Below the pieces are notes generated by a model. That model made no database searches and had not been told where the DNA came from. It saw only the letters and a list, made by a program, of their open reading frames with translations. The translations under genes were made by a program, and so were the position numbers. 64,000 nt of DNA from Mycobacterium sp. OAS707 (GTDB lineage Bacteria; Actinomycetota; Actinomycetes; Mycobacteriales; Mycobacteriaceae), in NCBI RefSeq assembly GCF_014873705.1, contig NZ_JADBDS010000004.1, positions 62,001 to 126,000 of the forward strand, read 5' to 3'. How positions within the stretch are numbered: position 1 is the stretch's first letter; each line of letters opens with the position of its first letter. This document shows, piece by piece, positions 24,190 to 32,999 of the stretch.

Positions 24190-25455
24190 ATGGCGCCCAG
24201 CCGAATTCGCATCACGGGCGCCCGCATCACGCCGGTCGCGTTCGTCGACCCGCCACTGCTCAACACCGTTGGCCTGCACCAGCCGTACGCGCTGCGTGCG
24301 ATCATCCAGCTGGACACCGACGCAGGCCTCGTCGGCCTCGGCGAGACGTATGCCGACCAGGCCCACCTCGCGCGGTTGGGAGCGGCGGCTTCCGCGATCA
24401 CCGGCCTGGACGTGTTCGCGTTGAATTCGATACGCGCGGCGATCGCTTCGCGACTCAAGGGTGACTCCCGTGCGGTCGGGACGGCCGGCATGATCGCGTC
24501 GGCCAGCGCGGTCGACCAGGTGCTGTCGCCGTTCGAGGTCGCGTGCCTTGACGTGCAGGGGCACGCCACCGGCCGTCCGGTGTCGGACCTGCTCGGCGGC
24601 GCGGTCCGCGATGCCGTTCCGTTCAGCGCATACCTGTTCTACAAATGGGCGGCGCATCCCGGCTTCGAGCCGGACGCATTCGGCGAGGCGCTCGACCCGG
24701 ACGGCATCGTCGCGCAGGCGCGGCGCATCGTCGACGAATACGGTTTCAGCGCAATCAAACTCAAGGGCGGCGTGTTTGCGCCCGAGGAGGAGATGGCGGC
24801 CATCGAAGCGCTGCGGTCGGCGTTCCCTTCGCATCCGTTGCGGCTGGATCCGAACGCGGCATGGACGCCACAGACCTCGGTGAAGGTGGCCTCCGGCCTG
24901 GCAGGTGTCCTGGAATACCTCGAAGACCCGACGCCGGGGCTGGAAGGAATGGCCGAGGTGGCACGGCAGGCGCCGATGCCGCTTGCGACGAACATGTGCG
25001 TCGTCGCCTTCGATCACCTGGCGCCCGCAGTCGCGAAACAGTCGGTGCGCGTAGTGCTCTCGGATCATCACTATTGGGGCGGACTGCAGCGGTCGCGGCT
25101 GCTGGCCGGCATTTGCGAGACGTTCGGGCTCGGGCTGTCGATGCACTCGAATTCGCATCTGGGCATCAGCCTGGCGGCGATGGTGCATTTGGCCGGCGCA
25201 ACACCCAACCTGACCTACGCGTGCGATACGCATTGGCCATGGAAGACCGAGGAGATCGTCAAGCCAGGAGCGCTGTCGTTCGTGGACGGATCGGTGGCGG
25301 TGCCGACGACGCCTGGACTCGGGGTCGAGATCGACGAGGCTGCGCTGGCGGCGTTGCATGAGCAGTACGTGCGGTGCGGGATCCGTGACCGCGACGACAC
25401 CGGATACATGAAGAGCATCGATCCGAGTTTCGACGCGACCGGTCCGCGCTGGTAG
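24190..25455 (+). CDS. Glucarate dehydratase-family enolase (paralogue 1)
   Basis: A 421-residue enolase-superfamily protein of the glucarate dehydratase subgroup. The catalytic Lys is in AIKLKGGVF, metal ligands are in LRLDPNAAW, YLEDP and ATNMCV, and the catalytic His is in MHSNSHLGISLA. It would dehydrate glucarate or the epimeric hexarate to 5-keto-4-deoxyglucarate, the substrate of the enzyme encoded immediately upstream (3-base gap). It differs from the second paralogue at 37551 in loop residues (HSNSHLG against HSNNHFD), so substrate preference may differ. Confidence 0.85.
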   Translation: MAPSRIRITGARITPVAFVDPPLLNTVGLHQPYALRAIIQLDTDAGLVGLGETYADQAHLARLGAAASAITGLDVFALNSIRAAIASRLKGDSRAVGTAGMIASASAVDQVLSPFEVACLDVQGHATGRPVSDLLGGAVRDAVPFSAYLFYKWAAHPGFEPDAFGEALDPDGIVAQARRIVDEYGFSAIKLKGGVFAPEEEMAAIEALRSAFPSHPLRLDPNAAWTPQTSVKVASGLAGVLEYLEDPTPGLEGMAEVARQAPMPLATNMCVVAFDHLAPAVAKQSVRVVLSDHHYWGGLQRSRLLAGICETFGLGLSMHSNSHLGISLAAMVHLAGATPNLTYACDTHWPWKTEEIVKPGALSFVDGSVAVPTTPGLGVEIDEAALAALHEQYVRCGIRDRDDTGYMKSIDPSFDATGPRW

Positions 25456-25472
25456 CCCTTACCCCGCCGAAC

Positions 25473-25520
25473 GTGGGTTACCCGCACGCTGTTGGCGCCT
25501 GAAGCGTGCGTTAAGCCCAC
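25473..25520. terminator. Long imperfect hairpin between the enolase and lysR genes
   Basis: GTGGGTTACCCGCACGCT (25473-25490) and AGCGTGCGTTAAGCCCAC (25503-25520) are complementary over both ends (8 and 5 or more perfect pairs) around a 12-base loop. It lies 18 bases after the enolase stop. A terminator for the dehydratase operon is most likely, but a LysR operator cannot be excluded because it is about 75 bases before the regulator gene. Confidence 0.6.
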
Positions 25521-25596
25521 ACTCGGCGATCGGTGGCACCTAAACTGATGCCCAACCTGCGCGTAAACGGTGCGCAGTGATGCGAGGAGTGCATCG

Positions 25597-26523
25597 GTGT
25601 TTTCGCTCGCCCGGTTGTCCTGTTTCGTCGCCGTCGCGGAAGAGCTGCACTTCGGGAGGGCCGCCGAGCGGCTGCACATGACCCAGCCCCCACTGAGCAG
25701 GCAGATCCAGCAGCTGGAGAACGAGCTTGGCGTGCAGCTCATCGACCGAACCACCAGGACGGTGACGCTGACTCCTGCTGGCGTCGCGTTCCTGCCCGAT
25801 GCCCGGCGCATCCTGCAGCTGGCCGAGGGTGCTGCACAAACCGTGAAACGGATCCCGGAAGGCGACCTGGGCACCGTCGTCGTCGGGTTCACCGCGGCCT
25901 CCGCTCACGTGGTGCTACCGCGGCTGCTTGGGGCGGCGCGCGAGAAGCTGCCCGATGTGAAGCTGGAGCTGCGGGAGATGGTGACGGCGGTGCAGCTCGA
26001 GGGGCTGATGACCGGTGAGCTCGACCTGGGCATGGCGCGCCCGCCGGTGAAGCGGCCGGGCCTGGTGTCGCGACCGCTACTGCACGAGCAGCTGATCGCC
26101 GCGGTGCCCGAGGGCCATCCGATGGCCTCGCTAGGACGGCAGCTGACGCTGAACGACCTCGACGGCCAGGACGTGATCATGTACTCGCCGGTGCAGGCCA
26201 GGTATTTCAACGAGTTGCTCATCAGCACGTTCACGATCGCCGGGGCGACGCCGCGCTACGTGCAGTACGTGACGCAGGTGCACACGATGTTGGTGTTGGT
26301 GCGCTCAGGCATCGGCATCGCGCTGGTGCCTGCGTCGGCGGCGACACTGCACCCCGACGGCGTGGTGTTCCGGTCGATCGGGGCGTTTCGGGAGCGGCCG
26401 GTGGAGTTGGATGCGGTGTGGCGGGGCGACAGCTCCAATCCCGCCCTGCTGCGGCTGTTGAGAGACGTTCTGCCGCAGCGCGAATGGACCACCGATGATC
26501 TGGTCGAAGACGTCGTGGGATAG
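25597..26523 (+). CDS. LysR family transcriptional regulator
   Basis: A 308-residue LysR protein. The N-terminal winged helix reads FVAVAEELHFGRAAERLHMT then PPLSRQIQQLENELGVQLID, the classic helix-turn-helix. The effector-binding domain starts at about residue 90 (GTVVVGFTAASAHVVLPRLL). GAGGAG seven bases before the GTG at 25597 fixes the start. It follows the hexarate enzyme genes on the same strand and is the obvious candidate for their control. Confidence 0.93.
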   Translation: MFSLARLSCFVAVAEELHFGRAAERLHMTQPPLSRQIQQLENELGVQLIDRTTRTVTLTPAGVAFLPDARRILQLAEGAAQTVKRIPEGDLGTVVVGFTAASAHVVLPRLLGAAREKLPDVKLELREMVTAVQLEGLMTGELDLGMARPPVKRPGLVSRPLLHEQLIAAVPEGHPMASLGRQLTLNDLDGQDVIMYSPVQARYFNELLISTFTIAGATPRYVQYVTQVHTMLVLVRSGIGIALVPASAATLHPDGVVFRSIGAFRERPVELDAVWRGDSSNPALLRLLRDVLPQREWTTDDLVEDVVG

Positions 26524-26529
26524 CGGCGC

Positions 26530-27330
26530 TCAAGCCTTGACGAAGAGCTTTTTAAAGCGCAACGCGAGCCAGGGTTTCCGGCCAAAGGCGACCATCTTCC
26601 CGCCGAGTAGCGCCTTCCATTCCGGTTCGCGGTCAGCACCCGTCAGCAGGAAGGCGACTGGGTCAGCAGAGATTCGGCAGTCGGCATTGGGCGCGGGACC
26701 CGGCGAGAAGGACACTGCGCCATCGGCGACGGTCATCGCGCACGTCGGGCCGCCGCGAAGCCTGAGTTCGTAGGTGGCCTCCATCCCGCGCGTGCTTTGT
26801 GGATCGACGAATTTGGGCAACGGAACCGTCAAACCACCGATGGCTATCACCGCCTCGTCATGCGTAATGGACCAAGTCCTGCCGACGGCTCTCGCGATAT
26901 CTAGACCGTGGACGAGTAACTCCTCGACGTAGAGGGCGATGGCCGACGTGCAGTCCGAATCGAGGTCGAATAACCTTGCAGGAGCCCGCCCGGATGGACA
27001 CAACGACAGCAACGATGCCGTTCCAGCTTCGAGTCGATCGGCAAGTTCGTCGAGACTGAACGCCGAAAGCGCGTCCAGTTCGTGTGCGTTCATTTCGGGC
27101 ATGGTGGCGTAGAACGCCTTTCCTTGACCCTGAACAAAGGGCACATAGCGGGCAGTGAGCGACACGACGTGGGCCGCCACCTGGGCGACAGTCCAGTCGA
27201 GCCCCGGCACCGAGGCTTGCGCATCGGGTGCCGATCGGAGCAACTCCACGAACCGATCGGTCGCACGTTGGCAGGTAGAACTCACGGTTTCCCACTCGAG
27301 TGGGATTGCGCATTCGATGCCTGCCGTCAT
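26530..27330 (-). CDS. Maleylpyruvate isomerase-family mycothiol-dependent enzyme
   Basis: A 266-residue two-domain protein. The N-terminal DinB-like four-helix bundle has WTVAQVAAHVVSLTARY and YVEELLVHGLDIARA, with the His residues that bind the catalytic metal in mycothiol-dependent maleylpyruvate isomerase. The C-terminal part is an SCP2-like lipid-binding sheet (TYELRLRGGPTCAMTVADG). Mycobacteria carry many such paralogues and this one has no assigned substrate. The ATG at 27330 follows a G-rich site. Confidence 0.78.
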   Translation of the reverse strand: MTAGIECAIPLEWETVSSTCQRATDRFVELLRSAPDAQASVPGLDWTVAQVAAHVVSLTARYVPFVQGQGKAFYATMPEMNAHELDALSAFSLDELADRLEAGTASLLSLCPSGRAPARLFDLDSDCTSAIALYVEELLVHGLDIARAVGRTWSITHDEAVIAIGGLTVPLPKFVDPQSTRGMEATYELRLRGGPTCAMTVADGAVSFSPGPAPNADCRISADPVAFLLTGADREPEWKALLGGKMVAFGRKPWLALRFKKLFVKA

Positions 27331-27552
27331 GTTTCGCCCCCCAGCGCAAAGCCTGTCGCCCGCTGATTGTATGCCGGGCACATATTGCTGTGGCGGCAAT
27401 CAGTCCAGGTAGATAACTGGGACTGATTTGCTTGAAATTGCAATCGATGCGCGCTTCAACTGCGGGGCTCGCAGCGAGAAACATGAGAGGTGTTCTCTTT
27501 CAACGAAAATCGACGACGGACGCGCTGGTCTGCGGCGTGCTAGCGTGAATGC

Positions 27553-27885
27553 ATGATCTTGAGGACGAAGGTGGTTGTTGCCGCGACCGGCATGGCACTG
27601 TCGCTCGGCCTCAGCAGCGGGATCGCTTCCGCAACTCCCGATGTAGGTGCGGTCGTCAACACGACATGCAGCTACGACCAGGTGATCGCAGCGCTGAATG
27701 CCCAGTCGCCCGAGAACGCCGCCGAGTTCACCGGAAGTCCGGTGGCGGTGGGATGGCTGCACCAATTCCTCGGCGCGCCGGTACCTCAGCGTCAGCAGAT
27801 GCTCCAGCAGGTGCAGAGCATTCCGGCGGCTGCGCCATACACCGGCCTTGTCGTCCAGGTCGCCAACAGCTGCAACAACTACTAA
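27553..27885 (+). CDS. Secreted hemophore-related protein
   Basis: A 110-residue secreted protein. A signal peptide of about 27 residues ends IASAT. The mature part has two cysteines near its ends (TTCSYDQVIAALN and VANSCNNY) that probably form a disulphide, and it is mostly helical. This layout matches the mycobacterial hemophore-related family (Rv0203 type). Relatives bind heme through surface Tyr and His; a Tyr after the first Cys and a WLHQFL segment are present here. Heme binding by this protein is not shown. Confidence 0.75.
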   Translation: MILRTKVVVAATGMALSLGLSSGIASATPDVGAVVNTTCSYDQVIAALNAQSPENAAEFTGSPVAVGWLHQFLGAPVPQRQQMLQQVQSIPAAAPYTGLVVQVANSCNNY

Positions 27886-27896
27886 GACGTTCTCAA

Positions 27897-27920
27897 GCGT
27901 GTCATCATTTGATGACACGC
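27897..27920. promoter_or_regulatory. Perfect 24-base palindrome, copy 2, upstream of the monooxygenase
   Basis: The core TGTCATCA-TT-TGATGACA (27900-27917) is flanked symmetrically by GCG and CGC. The arms are therefore again 11 bases, but with different flanking bases from copy 1. It lies 38 bases before the start codon of the FAD monooxygenase and 12 bases after the previous stop. A dimeric repressor site or a terminator hairpin for the hemophore gene would both fit. Confidence 0.7.
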
Positions 27921-27954
27921 CCCAGTAGGGTCGGGTCTGCCGGAGTGAACTCGA

Positions 27955-29316
27955 GTGAGCGAACGTCGACAAACCGCAGTCGTATGTGGCGCAAGCATGG
28001 CCGGACTGCTCGCCGCCGCAGTCCTTTCCGACTTCTATGAATCCGTCACGCTCATCGAGCGTGATGTGTTGCCCGACGAGGTAACTCACCGGCGTGGCGC
28101 ATCGCAGAGCCACCATCTGCACGCGTTGATGAGTCGCGGCTCGCGCGCGTTGGGTCAATTGCTCCCCGAACTGCCGGACGACCTCGTCACGGCAGGCGCC
28201 GGATTCGTCGACGGCACCGACCCGGCCGTCGCCTATATCCGCTTCGGCGATCACGTGTTGTCCCGCGCCGGCCGATTCACCAACCCCCACGGGATCTCCA
28301 CTCATCTCGCCAGCCGCCCACTGTTGGAGACGCTTGTGCGGCGTCGAGTGCGGGCGATCGAGAACGTGACGATCCTCGACGGACACGAGGCCATCGAACC
28401 GACCGTCGACCTCGCAGGCGATGTCACCGGGATTCGCGTGGCCAACCGCGCCTCGGGCGAAGAGCATCGGCTGGACGCCGACTTGGTCATCGCCGCGACC
28501 GGCCGCTCGGCGCGCACGCCGGCATTCCTCGAAGCGCACGGCTACGGCCGACCCACCGAACAGCGCTACACCGTCAACCTGAACTACACGAGCCAGTTCT
28601 TCAAGGTCCCGATCGGCCTGATCAGCGAGAAGACCGTCCTGATTGCACCGACGATCGAAAGGTCAACCGGCGCAGGTCTATTGGTCTACGAAAACGATGT
28701 CGTGGTCCTCACCCTCATCGGCGTCGCAGGCCAGAAGCTACCGACTGACTTTGCCGGGCTCATGACGTCCATGGCCGAACTGTTGCCGCCCCACATCATC
28801 ACCGCGCTGCGCGCCGGCGAACCACTGGGCCCGGTGCGCGCGCAGAACTACCCCGCGAGCGTGTGGCGCCGTTACGACAAGATGAGTCGATTCCCGAAGG
28901 GACTGCTTGTCATCGGCGACGCCGTCTGCAGCTTCAATCCGGTCTATGGCCAAGGCATGACTTCCGCAGCGCTGCAAGCTATTGCGTTGCGTGACGCGTT
29001 GCGCAAGGGCACCGATGACGTGGCTCAGCGCTACTTCCGCGCCACCACCAAGAAGTTGCGGCCCGTCTGGCGGGGCAACCGGTTGAACGACTTCGCCGTC
29101 TTCCCCGCCGACGATTGGCGCTCGGTACCGAAACGGTTAATCAACTGGTACATGGACAGATTCATGGCTGCCGCGGCCAAAGACATCGTTCTGACCGAGA
29201 CATTCGTTCGCATTCTGCATCTCGTCGAGCCCGCGAGCCGACTGATGCACCCGGCCATGTTGATGAGGGTGATCAGGAGTCAGCGCCGACCCGCGCCGGC
29301 ATCGGCACCGGCGTGA
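27955..29316 (+). CDS. FAD-dependent monooxygenase-like oxidoreductase
   Basis: A 453-residue flavoprotein of the p-hydroxybenzoate hydroxylase fold. The N-terminal Rossmann motif is VVCGASMAGLLAAAVLSDFY with the acidic end of strand 2 in VTLIERD. The second FAD motif is GLLVIGDAVCSFNPVYGQGM. A Gln-rich QSHHLHAL segment near residue 50 resembles the subgroup that includes squalene epoxidase-like and halogenase-like enzymes. Substrate unknown. It starts at GTG, with GGAG upstream and a palindromic element in the promoter region. The 3' end overlaps the convergent dehydrogenase by 44 bases. Confidence 0.8.
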   Translation: MSERRQTAVVCGASMAGLLAAAVLSDFYESVTLIERDVLPDEVTHRRGASQSHHLHALMSRGSRALGQLLPELPDDLVTAGAGFVDGTDPAVAYIRFGDHVLSRAGRFTNPHGISTHLASRPLLETLVRRRVRAIENVTILDGHEAIEPTVDLAGDVTGIRVANRASGEEHRLDADLVIAATGRSARTPAFLEAHGYGRPTEQRYTVNLNYTSQFFKVPIGLISEKTVLIAPTIERSTGAGLLVYENDVVVLTLIGVAGQKLPTDFAGLMTSMAELLPPHIITALRAGEPLGPVRAQNYPASVWRRYDKMSRFPKGLLVIGDAVCSFNPVYGQGMTSAALQAIALRDALRKGTDDVAQRYFRATTKKLRPVWRGNRLNDFAVFPADDWRSVPKRLINWYMDRFMAAAAKDIVLTETFVRILHLVEPASRLMHPAMLMRVIRSQRRPAPASAPA

Positions 29317-30235
29317 CGAGCTGACCGGTCTTCAAGAAGCTGTCGAGGTTGCGCAGCGTCAGGTCCTCCATCGCCGCGCGGGTTTCCACCGTGCCGCTGG
29401 CGACATGCGGCAACACGACGACGTTGTCCATGGTCAACAGCGCGCCAGGCACATTGGGCTCGTCCTCGAACACGTCGAGTCCCGCACCCGCCAACCGGCC
29501 TTCCTCCAGCGCGTCGACCAACGTCTTCTCGTCGACGACACTGCCGCGCGCGATGTTCACCAGATAACCGTCGGGACCCAACGCCTCGATCACCTCGCGG
29601 CTCACCAGGCCCTGCGTGCCCGCACCGCCTGCCGCGGCGACGATCAGCACATCCACCCCGCGCGCCAGGTCCGCCGGTGTCTCCACATACTCATACGGTG
29701 ATCCCTCGACCACATGTCTGTTGTGATAGGAGATCACGCAGCCAAAGGCGCTGAGCCGCTGCGCGATTGCACTGCCGATGCGGCCGAGCCCGATGATCCC
29801 GATTCGCTTGTTGCTCACCTGACGGGTCAGCGGATAGTTCCCGTCAACCGGCCACCGGCCCGCGCGCACATAGCGGTCTGCAGCCGAGAACTGCCGCATC
29901 ACGTCGATCACCAAACCCACCGCCGTGTCGGCCACGCAGTCCGTCAGCACATCGGGGGTGTTGCTGACCACGACGCCGCGCGCTGCGGCCGCATCCACGT
30001 CGGTGGTGTCATAGCCGACCCCGAAGTTCACGACCGCCCCAAGGTTGGGCAGCGCAGCCATCAACTCGGCATCAACGCCCTTCCGGCCCGACGTCACCAC
30101 CGCCTTGATCTCGCTGCCGTGCTCGGTCAGGAAGTCGGCGGGCTCGTCGGGCAGCACGTAGGCGGCGTAGTCGTCCCGCAGGGTCTGTGCCAACGACGGC
30201 TTCAACGGCCCGACCTGCAACACCGAACGACTCAT
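29273..30235 (-). CDS. D-2-hydroxyacid dehydrogenase (glyoxylate/hydroxypyruvate reductase type)
   Basis: A 320-residue NAD(P)-dependent dehydrogenase. GIIGLGRIGSAIAQRL is the dinucleotide-binding loop, NIARGSVVDE supplies the catalytic Arg, GLDVFEDEP the Glu and VVLPHVASGT the His. This set is typical of glyoxylate/hydroxypyruvate reductases. In this neighbourhood it may handle side products of sugar acid breakdown. The ATG at 30235 after GGGGG was chosen over upstream in-frame codons. Confidence 0.88.
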   Translation of the reverse strand: MSRSVLQVGPLKPSLAQTLRDDYAAYVLPDEPADFLTEHGSEIKAVVTSGRKGVDAELMAALPNLGAVVNFGVGYDTTDVDAAAARGVVVSNTPDVLTDCVADTAVGLVIDVMRQFSAADRYVRAGRWPVDGNYPLTRQVSNKRIGIIGLGRIGSAIAQRLSAFGCVISYHNRHVVEGSPYEYVETPADLARGVDVLIVAAAGGAGTQGLVSREVIEALGPDGYLVNIARGSVVDEKTLVDALEEGRLAGAGLDVFEDEPNVPGALLTMDNVVVLPHVASGTVETRAAMEDLTLRNLDSFLKTGQLVTPVPMPARVGADS

Positions 30236-30423
30236 GACCCCCACGGTACGGCGACCTGCGAATACCCGTCCAACCCCGAAATAGCATGGACTTATACCCA
30301 ACCCGCATGACAGCGCTATCGACAGTCCAGGCAGGGTATGAGCGGTCGAAAAACCAAGTGTGAGCTGGCATTTCGCAGGAGAGGTTGGCCAATACAAACT
30401 CCCATTCGGCCACTTGGCCCGGG

Positions 30424-30470
30424 TTGACGCTGTTCCGAAGCCCTCCCTAACGTGTGTCTGCGATCACACG
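30424..30470 (+). promoter_or_regulatory. Candidate promoter with operator-like inverted repeat for the ABC importer
   Basis: TTGACG (30424-30429) and TAACGT (30448-30453), separated by 18 bases, are the best SigA-like promoter I can see in the 281-base spacer. The inverted repeat CGTGTG (30451-30456) and CACACG (30465-30470) overlaps the -10 and the expected start of transcription, where a repressor would act. The IclR or LysR protein encoded nearby is a candidate binder. Confidence 0.5.
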
Positions 30471-30517
30471 GTTTATCTACATACGTGGACGTCACCAACC
30501 GCAGCCCGGGAGGATCC

Positions 30518-32062
30518 ATGAGACGCCAAGCACTTGCCGTCGCGCTTGCGGCAGTCACCGTGGTCGCCAGCGGCTGCACCGTCGCCAACTCGCGGCACGG
30601 TGGCTACGACCTCAACACCCTGCGGATCGTGCTGCCCGAGGAGCCGCCGACCCTCGAGCCGTGCGAGAGCTCGCTGACGTCGACGGGTGTCGTCGTCAGG
30701 TCCAACATCACCGAACCGCTCATCGAGCGCGACCCGGCCTCCGGTGACCTGCAGCCGCTGCTGTCCACCGGCTGGCGGCAAACCTCGCCGACCGAGTGGA
30801 CCTTCGACATCCGCAAGGACGTCACCTTCTCCAACGGTGCTCGGTTCACCGCAACCGACGCCGCGTTCTCCATCGACCGGGCCGTCAACTCCGATCTGAA
30901 TTGCAACGTCGACGGCTACGTGTTCGGCGACGAGAAGCTCAAGCTCAACGCCGTCAACGACACCACGCTGACAGTGACCACCGAAACCCCCGATCCCATT
31001 CTGCCGCTGCGTATCTCGTTCGTGGAGATCGTCCCGCGCACCACCAGCACCACCGCGAAGGTGCGCGAACCGATCGGCACCGGCCCCTACGTCGTCGACG
31101 ATTGGGAGTACGGCCAGAAGTTGCGGCTGGCGCGCAACGCCACCTACTGGGGCAAGCAGCCCGCGTTCGCCCGCGCCGAATACCAGTGGCGCAGCGAGGG
31201 CAGCGTGCGCGCCGCGATGATCACCAACGACGAGACCGACATCGCGACGGGCCTTGGCCCCGAGGACGGCGCGGGCAACCTCGGTGTGGCGTTTCCCAAC
31301 AACGAAACCACCGCACTGCGCATCACGTGTATCCAGGCGCCGCTGAACGACATCCGCGTCCGCCAAGCCATCAACTACTCGGTCAACCGCACCGGAATCG
31401 TCAAGGCGCTGTTCCGCGGCATGGGCGAGCCGGCCGCCCAGTTGATCCCCGACGGCGTCGTCGGCCACAACCCAGATCTGGCGCTGTGGCCGCACGATCC
31501 GGACAAGGCCAAGCAGTTGGTGGCCGAGGCGAAGGCGGCCGGAGTCCCTGTCGGCACGCAGATCAGGTTGATCGGCCGCACCGCGCAGTTCCCGAAGATC
31601 ACCGAGACCATGGAAGTCATCCAAAGTGAGCTGGCCGAAATCGGCCTGAACGCCAAGATCGAGATGATGGATACCGCGGGTCAGCTGCAGTATCAGCTAC
31701 GCCCGTTCCCTGACAACGCAGGACCGTTCGTCGCGCTGATCATGCACGGCAACCAGGCCGGGGATGCAGCGTTCAGCGTCGACCAGTACATGCGCACCGA
31801 CGGAGCGCAAAACGGCTGCGGTACACCTGCTTTCGACCAGAAGATCGACGCGGCCGGACAGCTCATCGGCCAGCAGCGTCAGGACGCGTACGCCAAGCTG
31901 TTCGCGGCCGAGCCGACCGAGGTCGGCCAGTTCGCCTACATCGCGCACATGAACGGGGTGCTCGGAAAGTCACCGCGCGTCGACTATCGGCCGAACTCCG
32001 CAACCGGAGACGAGATGCGGCTAGCCCAGATGACGTTCGCCAGCACAAACCGGGAGGCCTAG
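30518..32062 (+). CDS. ABC transporter substrate-binding lipoprotein (Dpp/Opp family)
   Basis: A 514-residue family 5 solute-binding protein. The signal peptide ends in a lipobox (VVASGC), giving a lipid-anchored Cys. The body contains the family segments PLLSTGWRQTSPTEWTFDIR, GTGPYVVDDWEYG and NDIRVRQAINYSVNR. This type binds peptides, nickel or sugar-like ligands. GGAGG five bases before the ATG supports the start. It opens a five-gene importer operon linked to hexarate genes, so a sugar acid or oligogalacturonate-like ligand is possible but not proven. Confidence 0.92.
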   Translation: MRRQALAVALAAVTVVASGCTVANSRHGGYDLNTLRIVLPEEPPTLEPCESSLTSTGVVVRSNITEPLIERDPASGDLQPLLSTGWRQTSPTEWTFDIRKDVTFSNGARFTATDAAFSIDRAVNSDLNCNVDGYVFGDEKLKLNAVNDTTLTVTTETPDPILPLRISFVEIVPRTTSTTAKVREPIGTGPYVVDDWEYGQKLRLARNATYWGKQPAFARAEYQWRSEGSVRAAMITNDETDIATGLGPEDGAGNLGVAFPNNETTALRITCIQAPLNDIRVRQAINYSVNRTGIVKALFRGMGEPAAQLIPDGVVGHNPDLALWPHDPDKAKQLVAEAKAAGVPVGTQIRLIGRTAQFPKITETMEVIQSELAEIGLNAKIEMMDTAGQLQYQLRPFPDNAGPFVALIMHGNQAGDAAFSVDQYMRTDGAQNGCGTPAFDQKIDAAGQLIGQQRQDAYAKLFAAEPTEVGQFAYIAHMNGVLGKSPRVDYRPNSATGDEMRLAQMTFASTNREA

Positions 32063-32065
32063 CCC

Positions 32066-32992
32066 ATGTTCTCCTTCATCCGGCGACGGATGTACACCAG
32101 CGCACTGCCGTTGATCATCGTGCTGCTCGGGGTGTTCCTCCTCGCCCGACTCACCGGCGACCCCACGAACCTGTACCTGCCCGAGTCAGCCACCCCGGAG
32201 CAGCGTGCCGACTTCGCCGCGAAGAACGGGTTCGACCAGCCACTGTTGACCCAACTCGGCGACTATTTCAAGGGCGTCCTGCACCTGGACTTCGGCACCT
32301 CGCTTCGCACCGGTGAATCCGCGTCCGAAATGGCGCTGCGGGCCTTTCCTGCCACGCTCCAATTAGCGTTCACCACAATGCTTCTGGCGATCGTGCTCGC
32401 CGTGGTCATCGGCTGCTGGGCCGCTTACCGTCCCAACTCGCTGGCCGACCGGTTCTCCAGCCTGCTGTCCATGACCGCCGCCAGCATCCCCGACTTCTGG
32501 TTCGCGATCACCGGCGTCTGGCTCTTCGCCGTCCTGCTCGGCTGGCTGCCCACCTCCGGTGTCGACAGCGGCCTGTCCTGGATCCTGCCGATCGCGACGC
32601 TGATGATCCGGCCGCTCGGTGTGCTCACTCAAGTCGTGCGCGGCGCAATGGTTTCCGCACTGTCCGCCCCTTACGTGCGACTGGCCCGCAGCAAGGGCGC
32701 CAGCGACCTGCGGGTCGTCACCCACCACGCGCTGCGTAACGCCGCGGCCCCCGCGCTGACCGTCGCAGGCGACCTCGCGGTGGGACTGGTCAACGGTGCG
32801 GTCGTCGTCGAGGCGATCTTCGGTTGGCCGGGCATCGGCAAGCTGATGATCGACGCGATCCTGCAACGGGACTTCGCCGTGCTGCAGGCGGCCGTGCTGT
32901 TGACGGCGGTGAGCATCTTCGCCCTCAACATCTTCATCGACGCCTGCTACGCGTTGCTCGACGCCCGCGTCCGGGAACCAGCGAGAGTCTAG
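32066..32992 (+). CDS. ABC transporter permease (DppB-like)
   Basis: A 308-residue inner membrane permease with six predicted helices. The coupling-helix region reads YVRLARSKGASDLRVVTHHA, the EAA loop that docks on the ATPase, and the N terminus has the DppB-type periplasmic segment (LDFGTSLRTGES). It starts three bases after the binding-protein stop and pairs with the following permease. Confidence 0.93.
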   Translation: MFSFIRRRMYTSALPLIIVLLGVFLLARLTGDPTNLYLPESATPEQRADFAAKNGFDQPLLTQLGDYFKGVLHLDFGTSLRTGESASEMALRAFPATLQLAFTTMLLAIVLAVVIGCWAAYRPNSLADRFSSLLSMTAASIPDFWFAITGVWLFAVLLGWLPTSGVDSGLSWILPIATLMIRPLGVLTQVVRGAMVSALSAPYVRLARSKGASDLRVVTHHALRNAAAPALTVAGDLAVGLVNGAVVVEAIFGWPGIGKLMIDAILQRDFAVLQAAVLLTAVSIFALNIFIDACYALLDARVREPARV

Positions 32993-32999
32993 GAGAGAC

